Position numbers and translations under genes: made by a program
Part shown: piece by piece, positions 7,022-13,173 of the stretch
How positions within the stretch are numbered: the first letter of the stretch is position 1
How the letters are laid out: every line of letters begins with the position of its first letter
Notes under the pieces: generated by a model
What the model was told of the DNA's origin: nothing
The model's database searches: none
What the model saw: the letters and a program-made list of their open reading frames with translations, nothing else
Source: a virus
Strand: one strand, 5' to 3'
DNA: 22,032 nt
IMG/VR virus record: IMGVR_UViG_3300049719_000025
Span: 1 to 22,032 of that record

Positions 7022-8365
7022 TTAAACCCCCATGTCTGTTATAGCGTAGGATTGAAACTTCTTTTTACTCGGCGTTACACCTGGAACTATAATATCGTCA
7101 ACTTCAAAAACCCTATCTTCGTCCGCATAATACAACGCAAGTACAGTTGAGTCAACTTTATTCGGAGATTTTATTCCCTTACTCCGCATCTCTTCCTTAC
7201 TCACAATATACTTCTTTGACTCCCCTCTGTAATAAAAACGCACGGTCATAAACTCCTCTTGCAATTTTACGTCGGGTAATATCTCAAGCCAGTCTTTAGA
7301 AATATACTCTTCAAGTTTAAAAATCCCTTCTGCCTTCTTATTAGGGTAAGGACTTTCCCCATTAGGTTTTTCATTTGCGATAAATCCATAGGTCGTAAAA
7401 CTGTTTGAGTCCCCCAGGTAATCGCAGACACCGCCACCCACCCCTATATCATCAACCCCGATTGTATCGAAAGGAAATTGCTTCCACATATCCTTAACCC
7501 ACCCGACCACCTCCGGCGCACCAGCCCCAAACTTCTCCTCCTGAAACACCATCTTCCACTTCCGAATCCCAACCAAAGCAAGTATGGTAAGGCAGGTACT
7601 ATCCGCACCATACCGCCCCACATCAAGCCCCGCCGCATACTGACAGAACTTAGGAAGCACATACCCCAACTGTGAAGATCGTATCAAGTCCCTACTGTGA
7701 AACACATTATCATCACTCAACTCCTCATCAAAACTATTCATCACCATTCGCGCGAAGTGGCGGGGGGAATCCTTCTCGCGAGCCTTCTGGTCATCAATAA
7801 ATTTCTGCGGTAGGTTAATAGCATTATCGAAAGTCGTTGCGGTAATAACGTGGAAATCATCGGACGAAGGATTGTTTATCCACATCCGCCAGCACCAGTT
7901 CCGGCCATTAGCGTTGCTGATTAAGGCAATCTGTTGGTATGGTCCTGCCTTCCCGCGCATACGGTCACGAAGGAAGTTAAACTGCATATCGTTCTCAAAC
8001 TCTTCCGCCTGTTCAATTCCGCACCAGTCCAAGTTAATGTTTTTAAGAACCTCGATTTCCGAACCGTGCCGGAACATAATTCTCGACCCATTCTCAAACC
8101 GCACTTCCTTATGAGTGTCTACTGTCAACCCAAAGTATTTAGTGAAGTCGGCCAGCGTCGAGTCATGCAGGTCAGTAAAGGTCTTGCGGACTATCATGCA
8201 GACAGCCCCCGGATAAGCCTGCGCGAACTGGACGCATTTCAGTAATAGGCAATAAGTTTTGCCTGTACCGATGCCGGCAATCATGTGAGGGAATCTTTTG
8301 GTAGAGGTAACAAATTCAGCTTGCTGTGGTATCAGAGTAATGCTTATTACTTTTTTTTCGTCCAT
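7022..8365 (-). CDS. terL: Large terminase subunit (DNA-packaging ATPase/nuclease)
   Basis: A 447-aa protein, normal length for a phage large terminase. Residues 13-24 (PQQAEFVTSTKR) form the adenine/Q-motif region, GIGTGKT (31-37) is the Walker A loop, and WCGIEQAEEF (114-123) is the Walker B/catalytic Glu region. The nuclease domain has GLDVGRYGADST (246-257), IGVDDIGVGGG (302-312) and a late DSTVLALYYADED, giving the acidic triad. It pumps DNA into the procapsid through the portal and cuts it. The ATG at 8365 is chosen because the conserved part starts about 12 residues later; the frame is open to a TTG at 8392, inside the HNH gene. The ribosome binding site is poor, and the first 50 bases overlap the 3' end of the HNH gene. 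Confidence 0.95.
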   Translation of the reverse strand: MDEKKVISITLIPQQAEFVTSTKRFPHMIAGIGTGKTYCLLLKCVQFAQAYPGAVCMIVRKTFTDLHDSTLADFTKYFGLTVDTHKEVRFENGSRIMFRHGSEIEVLKNINLDWCGIEQAEEFENDMQFNFLRDRMRGKAGPYQQIALISNANGRNWCWRMWINNPSSDDFHVITATTFDNAINLPQKFIDDQKAREKDSPRHFARMVMNSFDEELSDDNVFHSRDLIRSSQLGYVLPKFCQYAAGLDVGRYGADSTCLTILALVGIRKWKMVFQEEKFGAGAPEVVGWVKDMWKQFPFDTIGVDDIGVGGGVCDYLGDSNSFTTYGFIANEKPNGESPYPNKKAEGIFKLEEYISKDWLEILPDVKLQEEFMTVRFYYRGESKKYIVSKEEMRSKGIKSPNKVDSTVLALYYADEDRVFEVDDIIVPGVTPSKKKFQSYAITDMGV

Positions 8366-9026
8366 AATTATCCGTATGTTTATGACAATCAATACAAAGC
8401 GTTTCTCCGTTATCTAAATCAAAGAATGGATGATATATAATTGCAATCCTAAGAAGAACCTCTTTATCCTCTATTGGAGAGAACTGATTGAATGTATTGA
8501 TGAAATTATGAAACAGAATCGAGAAGGATTGTTTGTGGTGTGCTTCTAAATTTCCGCCTACTGAATCGCCACAGTTGACACAGGCGTAATTATCCCTTTT
8601 AAAAATCTCGTCCCTCCATTTAAACATCTCTGGAAGACGACGAACCATTTGGTATAAATCTAATCTACCCCCCTGCCACGCAGGAGTTTTCTCTCTTCGT
8701 AATGTTTTAAGATACTCTGCACGACAGTCCCTATTACAAAAAATTCTATTATTCCTCTGCTCACTTGCCCGTATAAACTGATTAACCTGAATCTCTTTTT
8801 CTTTGTTACAGAAAAAACAATTAACGATAACCCGTTTTCGTGCCTTTATATTTAACCGACCCGTCCAATACTTGCTTAATTTCTCCCTGCAGTCTTTACT
8901 TATAACGGGGTCAGCTTTCCCCTTATTCATACAGACCTTTGAACAATATTTCCCTCTACCATCCTTAACCCTCGATGGATATTCAAGAATTACTTTCCCA
9001 CAAATTAAACAATCCTTTTTTATCAT
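8316..9026 (-). CDS. Zinc-finger HNH endonuclease in the terminase locus
   Basis: A 236-aa protein. Two treble-clef-like zinc fingers come first: C6-x2-C9 with C28-x3-C32, and C70-x2-C73 with C97-x3-C101. A spacer containing TPAWQGGR follows, then an HNH nuclease domain: YACVNCG (C149, C152), LEAHH (H163, H164) and NGETLCIDCHKHTD (N206, C211, C214, H215). All expected metal and catalytic positions are present, so it may be active. It starts as ATGA on the upstream gene stop and its last 50 bases overlap the terL start. It could be a free-standing homing endonuclease, or a packaging-associated HNH protein, as HNH genes beside terminases are known to act in packaging (HK97 gp74). The homing type seems more likely from the N-terminal fingers. 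Confidence 0.85.
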   Translation of the reverse strand: MIKKDCLICGKVILEYPSRVKDGRGKYCSKVCMNKGKADPVISKDCREKLSKYWTGRLNIKARKRVIVNCFFCNKEKEIQVNQFIRASEQRNNRIFCNRDCRAEYLKTLRREKTPAWQGGRLDLYQMVRRLPEMFKWRDEIFKRDNYACVNCGDSVGGNLEAHHKQSFSILFHNFINTFNQFSPIEDKEVLLRIAIIYHPFFDLDNGETLCIDCHKHTDNYGRKKSNKHYSDTTAS

Positions 9027-9421
9027 TTAAACGAAAACCCCGGCGGTAAATGAATGTTTATCTGCGGACACTTCTGTGCTCCTACCTCCGCCCTCCTCGC
9101 CCCCAACATATCAACCGCCACCGCCACAAACTTCGCCCGCTCACTATTCGCCGGACATATCGGATCCCCAGTCTCCGCATTGCACACCATTGCCATCAAC
9201 CCCTTCGCCACCGTCTCACAAAGCTGTTCATACGTCAGCCCCGCCTTCTTCCTTATCTCCGCCCGCTCCGCCTCCTCATCCTTCAAAGTCGTATTGTTTT
9301 TAGCGATAGCAACTTCCGGGTGAAATACATTATCCGGTATCAAAGCAGTCTTTAGGGTAGGTAAAACAGAAACTTCTTTTACTGCGGAACTAACAATCCT
9401 TTTTGGCTTATAACGACCCAT
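9023..9421 (-). CDS. Candidate small terminase subunit
   Basis: A 132-aa protein, first gene of the leftward operon. A basic N-terminus (MGRYKPKRIV) leads to a charged helical segment (LKDEEAERAEIRKKAGLTYE) and a helix pair (LCETVAKGLMAMV ... SERAKFVAVAVDMLGARRAE). It ends with a proline-rich tail (INIHLPPGFSFK). Position immediately before terL (apart from the HNH gene) and size match small terminases, which recognise the packaging site and regulate the motor. The sequence itself is not diagnostic, so this rests mainly on context. No good ribosome binding site precedes the ATG, possibly because transcription starts very close to it. Confidence 0.55.
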   Translation of the reverse strand: MGRYKPKRIVSSAVKEVSVLPTLKTALIPDNVFHPEVAIAKNNTTLKDEEAERAEIRKKAGLTYEQLCETVAKGLMAMVCNAETGDPICPANSERAKFVAVAVDMLGARRAEVGAQKCPQINIHLPPGFSFK

Positions 9422-9426
9422 AGAAA

Positions 9427-9455
9427 AATGTTACTACTAAACAATCCTTTGTCAA
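9427..9455 (-). promoter_or_regulatory. Candidate promoter for the leftward head/packaging operon
   Basis: On the minus strand TTGACA (9450-9455) is followed after 16 bases by TAACAT (9428-9433), ending 6 bases from the ATG of the first gene. The -35 box is perfect. The sequence running on from it, TTGACAAAGGATTGTTT, nearly matches the start of the plus-strand promoter candidate at 10315. If used, the transcript would have almost no leader. Confidence 0.5.
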
Positions 9456-9745
9456 ATGAAATCGTAAAAAGTTAGGAGTCCCTTTTATAACATATGAAGA
9501 TACATATATATCGAGCGAGACCCCCCCACTTTGCCTCCTACGGGTAGCAAAAAGAATGCTTATCTCGGTTGTATAGATGATGTTGTGTTTATGAAGTAGC
9601 GATCTTCAACAACTTCCTATAATGTACATATTGTCAAGTACCCACACAGGGATTTAGAGACTATGCAGTTATGGCCGATTATATGAGGATTCGTCAAGAG
9701 TTCTACTATATATAGATAGAGAATATCATATAAGAAACCGTCGTT

Positions 9746-10080
9746 AACACCTCGAATTATTTGGGTGTTGTTAAAATAAACCTTCAGAACAAAGGACTTA
9801 TGTATTTATAACCACTGAAATATAATATTCTATTTCATTTCATTTTTATTATTATATATGCCACACATAAATAAAATTACAAAGGTTGAAACTCATTTTT
9901 GGGTGTTATGGGTGTGATTCTATACTTAACACTAATAATATCAAGTAGATATAATTAACAACACTCAAAAAAACGAGGGTGTTATAGGGTGTTATGAAAA
10001 GAGTTTTTCAATATTGATATTATATATATACATAGAAGGAAAAAATTGAGGTGTTATTTAGGGTGTTATTTTGGGTGTTA
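9746..10080 (+). repeat. Cluster of GGGTGTTAT repeats (iteron-like)
   Basis: Direct copies or near-copies of GGGTGTTAT lie at 9763 (GGGTGTTG), 9901, 9910 (GGGTGTGAT), 9977, 9987, 10049 (one mismatch), 10061 and 10073. Inverted relatives are AACACC at 9746, TTAACAC at 9926 and a TTAACAACAC-type copy at 9956. Pairs are spaced 9, 10 and 12 bases apart, close to one helical turn, so a protein could bind them on one face. AT-rich DNA separates the pairs. They could be iterons for an initiator or operators for a repressor. Confidence 0.65.
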
Positions 10081-10118
10081 AGATCAGCCGGGAGCGGATA
10101 AAATGAGGTTTTTTAAGT

Positions 10119-10142
10119 CCTCGACGGGGACCTCGACGGTGA
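10119..10142 (+). repeat. Tandem 12-base repeat
   Basis: CCTCGACGGGGA is followed directly by CCTCGACGGTGA, differing at one base. It lies between the GGGTGTTAT cluster and the rightward promoter candidate. Function unknown. Confidence 0.6.
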
Positions 10143-10240
10143 TTTGGTATTACTGTTTTTGTGGTTTTGGTTTTGCTGTTTGTGAGGTTTTTTGTTATCC
10201 GGCAAAACTATTTTGAGGGTCAACAGCGAGAAGGAATTGA

Positions 10241-10287
10241 GTTTTATCGTCGGTGCGAAATAGTTTTTGGGGGTTTTATCGTCGCTG
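10241..10287 (+). repeat. Two direct repeats upstream of the early promoter
   Basis: GTTTTATCGTCGGTG (10241-10255) and GTTTTATCGTCGCTG (10273-10287) differ at one base and are offset by 32 bases, about three helical turns. They end 28 bases before the TTGACA at 10315, so they could bind an activator or repressor of the early operon. Confidence 0.5.
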
Positions 10288-10314
10288 AGGTGTTTGTGAT
10301 TTTGTTTGGGGGGG

Positions 10315-10343
10315 TTGACAAAGATTGTTTGTCATGGTAGCTT
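10315..10343 (+). promoter_or_regulatory. Candidate promoter of the rightward early operon
   Basis: TTGACA (10315-10320), 17 bases, then TAGCTT (10338-10343), followed 41 bases later by the first plus-strand gene. The -35 box is perfect and the -10 box weak (3 of 6), which suggests it needs help from an activator. Its first 17 bases match the leftward promoter candidate except for one inserted base. Confidence 0.45.
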
Positions 10344-10384
10344 AGGGCGTTCTCAATGATGAGGACAAAACAAGGGGGCGGAAA

Positions 10385-10597
10385 ATGAAATTACCATTCA
10401 CAGTATACGCAAGACTAAGACAAGATAGGCAAGGGGACACTTACTCACTATTCTACGGAGAAGAACCTAAAAACCTTCTTGGTAATGAGAAATCAATATA
10501 CTTAGGGGAAATAAAAACAGAGGAACAATATAATAAAATAAGTTTTATGAACGGCAGAGCGTCGGTTCAACAGTTAAAAAATGAGATGGAGGGTTAA
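10385..10597 (+). CDS. Small early hypothetical protein (70 aa)
   Basis: A 70-aa protein beginning MKLPFTVYARLRQDRQGDTY, with alternating hydrophobic residues and a helical, acidic end (ASVQQLKNEMEG). First gene of the rightward operon, with a strong site (GGGGGCGG) before the ATG. No family recognised. Early small genes at this place often encode host-takeover or regulatory peptides, but nothing here shows that. Confidence 0.65.
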   Translation: MKLPFTVYARLRQDRQGDTYSLFYGEEPKNLLGNEKSIYLGEIKTEEQYNKISFMNGRASVQQLKNEMEG

Positions 10598-10598
10598 T

Positions 10599-10766
10599 AT
10601 GGACAAGCAAACAGTAATAGAAATTGAGAAGTACACTTCAAAGATATTAGACTTAATTGCAGACAAAGACAATATGACTACAAGCGATTTTCAAGGGTGT
10701 TTGGACGCAATCGTGGACAATATTTTTTGTTATGGAGTAGGTAAAGGCACAAGGGCTATTAAATAA
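10599..10766 (+). CDS. Small early hypothetical protein (55 aa)
   Basis: A 55-aa acidic, helical protein, MDKQTVIEIEKYTSKILDLI at the start and GVGKGTRAIK at the end. The ATG at 10599 is preferred over an in-frame ATG 18 bases earlier because GGAGGG lies 6 bases before it. It starts 1 base after the previous stop, so the two are co-translated. No recognised family. Confidence 0.6.
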   Translation: MDKQTVIEIEKYTSKILDLIADKDNMTTSDFQGCLDAIVDNIFCYGVGKGTRAIK

Positions 10767-10792
10767 TCATCATCTGGGAAAGCGGGGCAGGT

Positions 10793-10949
10793 ATGAAATA
10801 TAGTTTTACACCTAACAACAGATGAGGCGTTGGCTTTACAAGGTTTTATAGAATATGGCTTAGAAAACGGCGACTTTGACTACCTAAGCCCTGAAGAAGA
10901 AATGGAAAAATCCCGCATTATTAACATTTTGAATATATTGAAAGGATAG
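10793..10949 (+). pseudogene. Frameshifted small gene (51 aa if one T is removed)
   Basis: The ATG at 10793, with GGGGCAGG before it, reads only 10 codons. A second open frame (LTTDEALALQGFIEYGLENG ... RIINILNILKG, stop 10947) has no start of its own. Removing one T from the run at 10804-10807 joins them into one 51-aa protein starting MKYSLHLTTDEALA. The joined product is a typical small acidic helical phage protein. This may be a real frameshift mutation, a sequencing error in a short homopolymer, or less likely ribosomal slippage. Confidence 0.55.
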
Positions 10950-10969
10950 ATATACATATAGAATAGGGG

Positions 10970-10993
10970 AAAGCCGACCGTAAAGGCTTTTTT
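10970..10993 (+). terminator. Possible intrinsic terminator after the first early genes
   Basis: AAAGCC (10970-10975), a 9-base loop, GGCTTT (10985-10990) and a run of six T. The stem is short and half A/T, so it is likely leaky, but its place after the frameshifted gene fits a terminator or transcript-attenuating site. Confidence 0.4.
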
Positions 10994-11045
10994 AAGGGCT
11001 ACAATAGGCCTACAATCGATTATTTTAAAAGAAAGGTCAAATGCT

Positions 11046-11216
11046 ATGGGTGAATACTATGTACCACCAAACAAGAGGGAATTGATTATCTGGATACAAC
11101 AAAGATACTGGAACGCGGGACAGACCGCGGCCGGCCTGGAACGCTATCCCAAGAAGCGCTTACTCGCTATTTACTATGAGTTAATCAGGCGAATAAAAGA
11201 ACCGGTACAACTGTAA
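11046..11216 (+). CDS. Small hypothetical protein (56 aa)
   Basis: A 56-aa basic protein: MGEYYVPPNKRELIIWIQQR at the start, then LERYPKKRLLAIYYELIRR in a helix near the end. This pattern (L-I-x-W-I, then K-K-x-L-x-A-I-Y-Y) recalls a common class of small phage proteins found in early regions, of unknown function. AAAGG lies 9 bases before the ATG. A nearby ATG at 11041 in another frame ends after 14 codons and is not the start. Confidence 0.6.
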   Translation: MGEYYVPPNKRELIIWIQQRYWNAGQTAAGLERYPKKRLLAIYYELIRRIKEPVQL

Positions 11217-11261
11217 ACAAGAGTTAGCTAAACAATTATAAACCAAAAAAAGGAGAATACC

Positions 11262-11504
11262 ATGACAAGCGAAATGCCGTATAACAGAAATGAAATGACA
11301 GAGAAAGAAGAAAAATGTTTTGAGGGGATAATGGCTTTTTGGTATTGGTTTGTCCTGCTGGCAATCTTATGCACAGCTTTTTACGTTTTGATAGTGCCAG
11401 GGTTAGCTCACGCGGCCAGGGTTCCGACCTATGGACATGATACTTGTGATACAAGCTGCACGCCGACTTATGGGGGCGGGTTTAATTGCAGTACAACCTG
11501 TTAA
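11262..11504 (+). CDS. Membrane-anchored or secreted Cys-rich small protein (80 aa)
   Basis: An 80-aa protein. Residues 1-22 are polar (MTSEMPYNRNEMTEKEEKCF), residues 24-47 are a strong membrane segment (MAFWYWFVLLAILCTAFYVL), and residues 48-52 read GLAHA, an AxA signal-peptidase-like site. The last 28 residues hold four cysteines in two CxxxC pairs (CDTSC and CSTTC) with Gly, Thr and Tyr. So the tail may be exported and disulfide-bonded, or remain anchored. Ribosome binding site AAGGAG, 7 bases upstream. A role in lysis, superinfection exclusion or envelope change is possible but not shown. Confidence 0.6.
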   Translation: MTSEMPYNRNEMTEKEEKCFEGIMAFWYWFVLLAILCTAFYVLIVPGLAHAARVPTYGHDTCDTSCTPTYGGGFNCSTTC

Positions 11505-11521
11505 AATATCACAAATAAATA

Positions 11522-11548
11522 TTGACAACAATAGTACCAAGGTATAAT
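11522..11548 (+). promoter_or_regulatory. Strong promoter candidate upstream of the VirE gene
   Basis: TTGACA (11522-11527) and TATAAT (11543-11548) are both perfect matches but only 15 bases apart; TAATAT two bases on would give 17. They sit inside a 7-base inverted repeat, ATTGACA (11521-11527) and TGTCAAT (11550-11556), which would suit a repressor operator covering the promoter. Confidence 0.6.
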
Positions 11549-11598
11549 ATGTCAATATGCTAAGAGTTAAAAGAACAACGATTAAAGAATGTAATATT

Positions 11599-11632
11599 GC
11601 CCGACGGGAATTATCCTTGTCGGGCTTTTTTT
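11599..11632 (+). terminator. Intrinsic terminator 1
   Basis: GCCCGAC (11599-11605) pairs with GTCGGGC (11619-11625). The stem continues as GGGA/TCCT around an ATTA loop with one bulged T, and is followed by seven T. This is a textbook intrinsic terminator. Confidence 0.85.
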
Positions 11633-11695
11633 GTGCCCGCCCCAACTCTTAGCAGAGCGTTACGCGTTGTTTGTAACACGGGGCGGCACTTTTTT
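11633..11695 (+). terminator. Intrinsic terminator 2 with large loop
   Basis: GTGCCCGCCCC (11633-11643) pairs with GGGGCGGCAC (11680-11689) with one bulged C, followed by six T. The 36-base loop contains a GTTAC/GTAAC hairpin. Its 5' arm starts directly after the T run of terminator 1. Efficiency is uncertain because of the large loop. Confidence 0.55.
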
Positions 11696-11708
11696 ATTTT
11701 AGGTTACT

Positions 11709-12971
11709 ATGGCAGACACGGTACAAAAAACTTCCGCAAAACAAGAACCAATTTTAGTGCAGATTGTAAAACAATTTGAAGGCACAGAAGATTTAATAAA
11801 TTTAATTGCCTTTAATGAAACTTACCAAAATATCCAATTTCTTAAAGACTGGAATAAATGCAGGAAAGATACTTACCTTGAAGATGAACATGAGTCCTTT
11901 CTCTTATATTATCTAACACAGAAACTAAATAAAAATGTTAATAAGGGTCAATTAGGCGATGCTATTACAGAAATTGCCCACAGAAAGATTATAAGACCTG
12001 TCAGAGATTACTTAGATACTCTTAAATGGGACGGAACACCACGATTAGGGACATGGCTATATACTTACGCGGGAGCAAATCAAAACGAATATACTGGACA
12101 GGCAGGTAAGATAGTGTTGACTGCGGCAGTTGCAAGGATTTACGAACCCGGCGTTAAATTTGATTATTTACTCATACTGGAAGGGCCACAGAGAACGGGT
12201 AAAAGCACATTAGTAAAAGCCATTGGAGGAAAATGGTATTTAGACATGGCCCTAAAGGACAGCGACAAGGAAATTATAGACGAATTGCGCGGATGTTGGA
12301 TTGTAGAAATGGGGGAGTTAGCTGGTTTTAATAAAAAAGATATTGATTGGTTAAAATCATTCTTGAGTCGTCAGGTTGATCGTTGCAGGCTTTCTTATGG
12401 TCGCAGAAGCAAAGACTTTTCAAGACAAGTTGTCTTTATAGGAACAATGAATCCTTCAGGAGACAACACATATTTTAGAGACGATACCGGTAATCTTCGT
12501 TTTTGGCCTGTTTTATGTAGGGATATAAATATTCCAAGATTTATATTAGACCGAGATCAATTATTTGCAGAAGCGAAAGCCATATATTTTAATTTAAAAA
12601 AACAAAAAGATGATGGAATTCTTACAGGAGACTATCCATTTTACCTCCAAGACAAAGCCTTTAAAATTGCTGAGGAAGAGCAAAAACAAAGAGAAATTAT
12701 AGACCCGTGGGAAATGGATGTTTTAAGGATTATTACAGGAAAGCCAGAAGTAACTACAATGCAAGTATTATCTGATATTGGAGTTCCGGTTTCTCAACGG
12801 GGACAATACGAATTGACAAGAATTGGTAAAATTCTTAAAAAGTTTAAATGGCATAAAAAACAGTTAGCAGACGGAACAAGAATATATACAAGAAATGAAG
12901 AAGTTAAACATCAAGGAAGATATGCAAAACAAGAGGAGGTTGCATGGAGCGAGGAAATCATAAAGACTTAG
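11709..12971 (+). CDS. VirE-family ATPase (virulence-associated E; phage helicase/initiator)
   Basis: A 420-aa protein. Residues 92-120 (RPVRDYLDTLKWDGTPRLGT) and 138-148 are the conserved entry to VirE-family ATPase domains. GPQRTGKST (159-167) is the Walker A loop, GCWIVEMGEL (195-204) the Walker B, GTMNPSGD..Y..D.TGNLRFWPV (245-268) the sensor and arginine-finger region. Residues 347-395 look like a winged helix (VTTMQVLSDIGVPVSQRGQY). Related proteins act as replicative helicase or primase-helicase and, in satellites such as SaPIs, as origin-binding initiators. No primase domain precedes it here, so it is a helicase-type member. It follows the double-terminator leader, and the ribosome binding site is weak (AGG), suggesting tight control. 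Confidence 0.9.
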   Translation: MADTVQKTSAKQEPILVQIVKQFEGTEDLINLIAFNETYQNIQFLKDWNKCRKDTYLEDEHESFLLYYLTQKLNKNVNKGQLGDAITEIAHRKIIRPVRDYLDTLKWDGTPRLGTWLYTYAGANQNEYTGQAGKIVLTAAVARIYEPGVKFDYLLILEGPQRTGKSTLVKAIGGKWYLDMALKDSDKEIIDELRGCWIVEMGELAGFNKKDIDWLKSFLSRQVDRCRLSYGRRSKDFSRQVVFIGTMNPSGDNTYFRDDTGNLRFWPVLCRDINIPRFILDRDQLFAEAKAIYFNLKKQKDDGILTGDYPFYLQDKAFKIAEEEQKQREIIDPWEMDVLRIITGKPEVTTMQVLSDIGVPVSQRGQYELTRIGKILKKFKWHKKQLADGTRIYTRNEEVKHQGRYAKQEEVAWSEEIIKT

Positions 12972-13108
12972 AAGAATTTTTAAAGAAAACGTGTAGTTTA
13001 ATAGAAGATTATTATCCTTCTAAAATAACGATTGTTGAATTATATGGAGCATTTGAAACTTTAAAAGGTTTTATAAGTTCACAGAATGATAATTTTAATT
13101 TGAACTAA
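12944..13108 (+). CDS. Small hypothetical protein (54 aa)
   Basis: A 54-aa helical protein, MERGNHKDLEEFLKKTCSLI at the start and SSQNDNFNLN at the end. It overlaps the end of the VirE gene by 28 bases in another frame and has a strong AGGAGG, 4 bases from the ATG, inside the VirE coding sequence. No family recognised; co-expression with the helicase suggests a replication accessory at most. Confidence 0.6.
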   Translation: MERGNHKDLEEFLKKTCSLIEDYYPSKITIVELYGAFETLKGFISSQNDNFNLN

Positions 13109-13109
13109 T

Positions 13110-13162
13110 CCCCGTGTGCCTTCTGTCAAAACGTGCGGGCGGGCTTTCAATAGTCAACGGGG
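13110..13162 (+). promoter_or_regulatory. Stem that may cover the next ribosome binding site
   Basis: CCCCGT (13110-13115) is complementary to ACGGGG (13157-13162). The GGGG of the second arm is the only ribosome-binding candidate for the gene starting at 13174, so the stem would hide it. A GC-rich internal segment (CGTGCGGGCGGGC) adds structure. Speculative. Confidence 0.3.
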
Positions 13163-13173
13163 TTTAAAATATT

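Larger units (their letters stand above)
9422..10384 (+). other. Gene-free divergent control region, possible replication origin
   Basis: About 960 bases between the leftward and rightward operons with no convincing gene on either strand. The left part is AT-rich, with runs such as TATATATATA near 10021 and long A/T stretches at 9830-9870. The centre holds repeated GGGTGTTAT units. The right part (10100-10310) is T/G-rich with short repeats. Promoter candidates face outward at both ends. Iterated sites beside AT-rich DNA, in a genome with a VirE-type initiator, resemble an origin plus control region; this is an inference. Confidence 0.55.
11555..11700 (+). ncRNA. Structured leader RNA or small RNA with two terminator-like hairpins
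   Basis: Transcription from the promoter at 11522 would start near 11555. The predicted RNA first reaches a strong terminator hairpin (11599-11632), giving a RNA of about 75 nt. Read-through meets a second GC-rich stem, GTGCC/GCCCC (11633-11643) with GGGGCGGCAC (11680-11689) and a T run, containing an inner GTTAC/GTAAC hairpin. GCTAAGAGTT (11559-11568) is exactly complementary to AACTCTTAGC (11644-11653), inside the loop of the second stem, so alternative folds are possible. It ends just before the VirE start, so it may be an attenuator for that gene. No known RNA family recognised. Confidence 0.5.

Noticed and set aside
8365-8392. terL starting from the upstream TTG
   Set aside because: The extra nine residues lie inside the HNH gene and no ribosome binding site supports them; the ATG at 8365 gives a normal-length protein.
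9050-9355. Several overlapping plus-strand frames across the candidate small terminase
   Set aside because: Low-complexity Pro/Ser/Arg-rich translations with no ribosome binding site, antisense to a normal gene of the leftward operon.
9422-10384. Genes in the central gap
   Set aside because: Only very short frames without ribosome binding sites were found; repeats and promoter-like sites explain the region better.
11597-11779. 60-aa plus-strand frame across the leader RNA and VirE start
   Set aside because: It reads through both terminator hairpins and overlaps the VirE gene; there is no ribosome binding site and the translation looks random.
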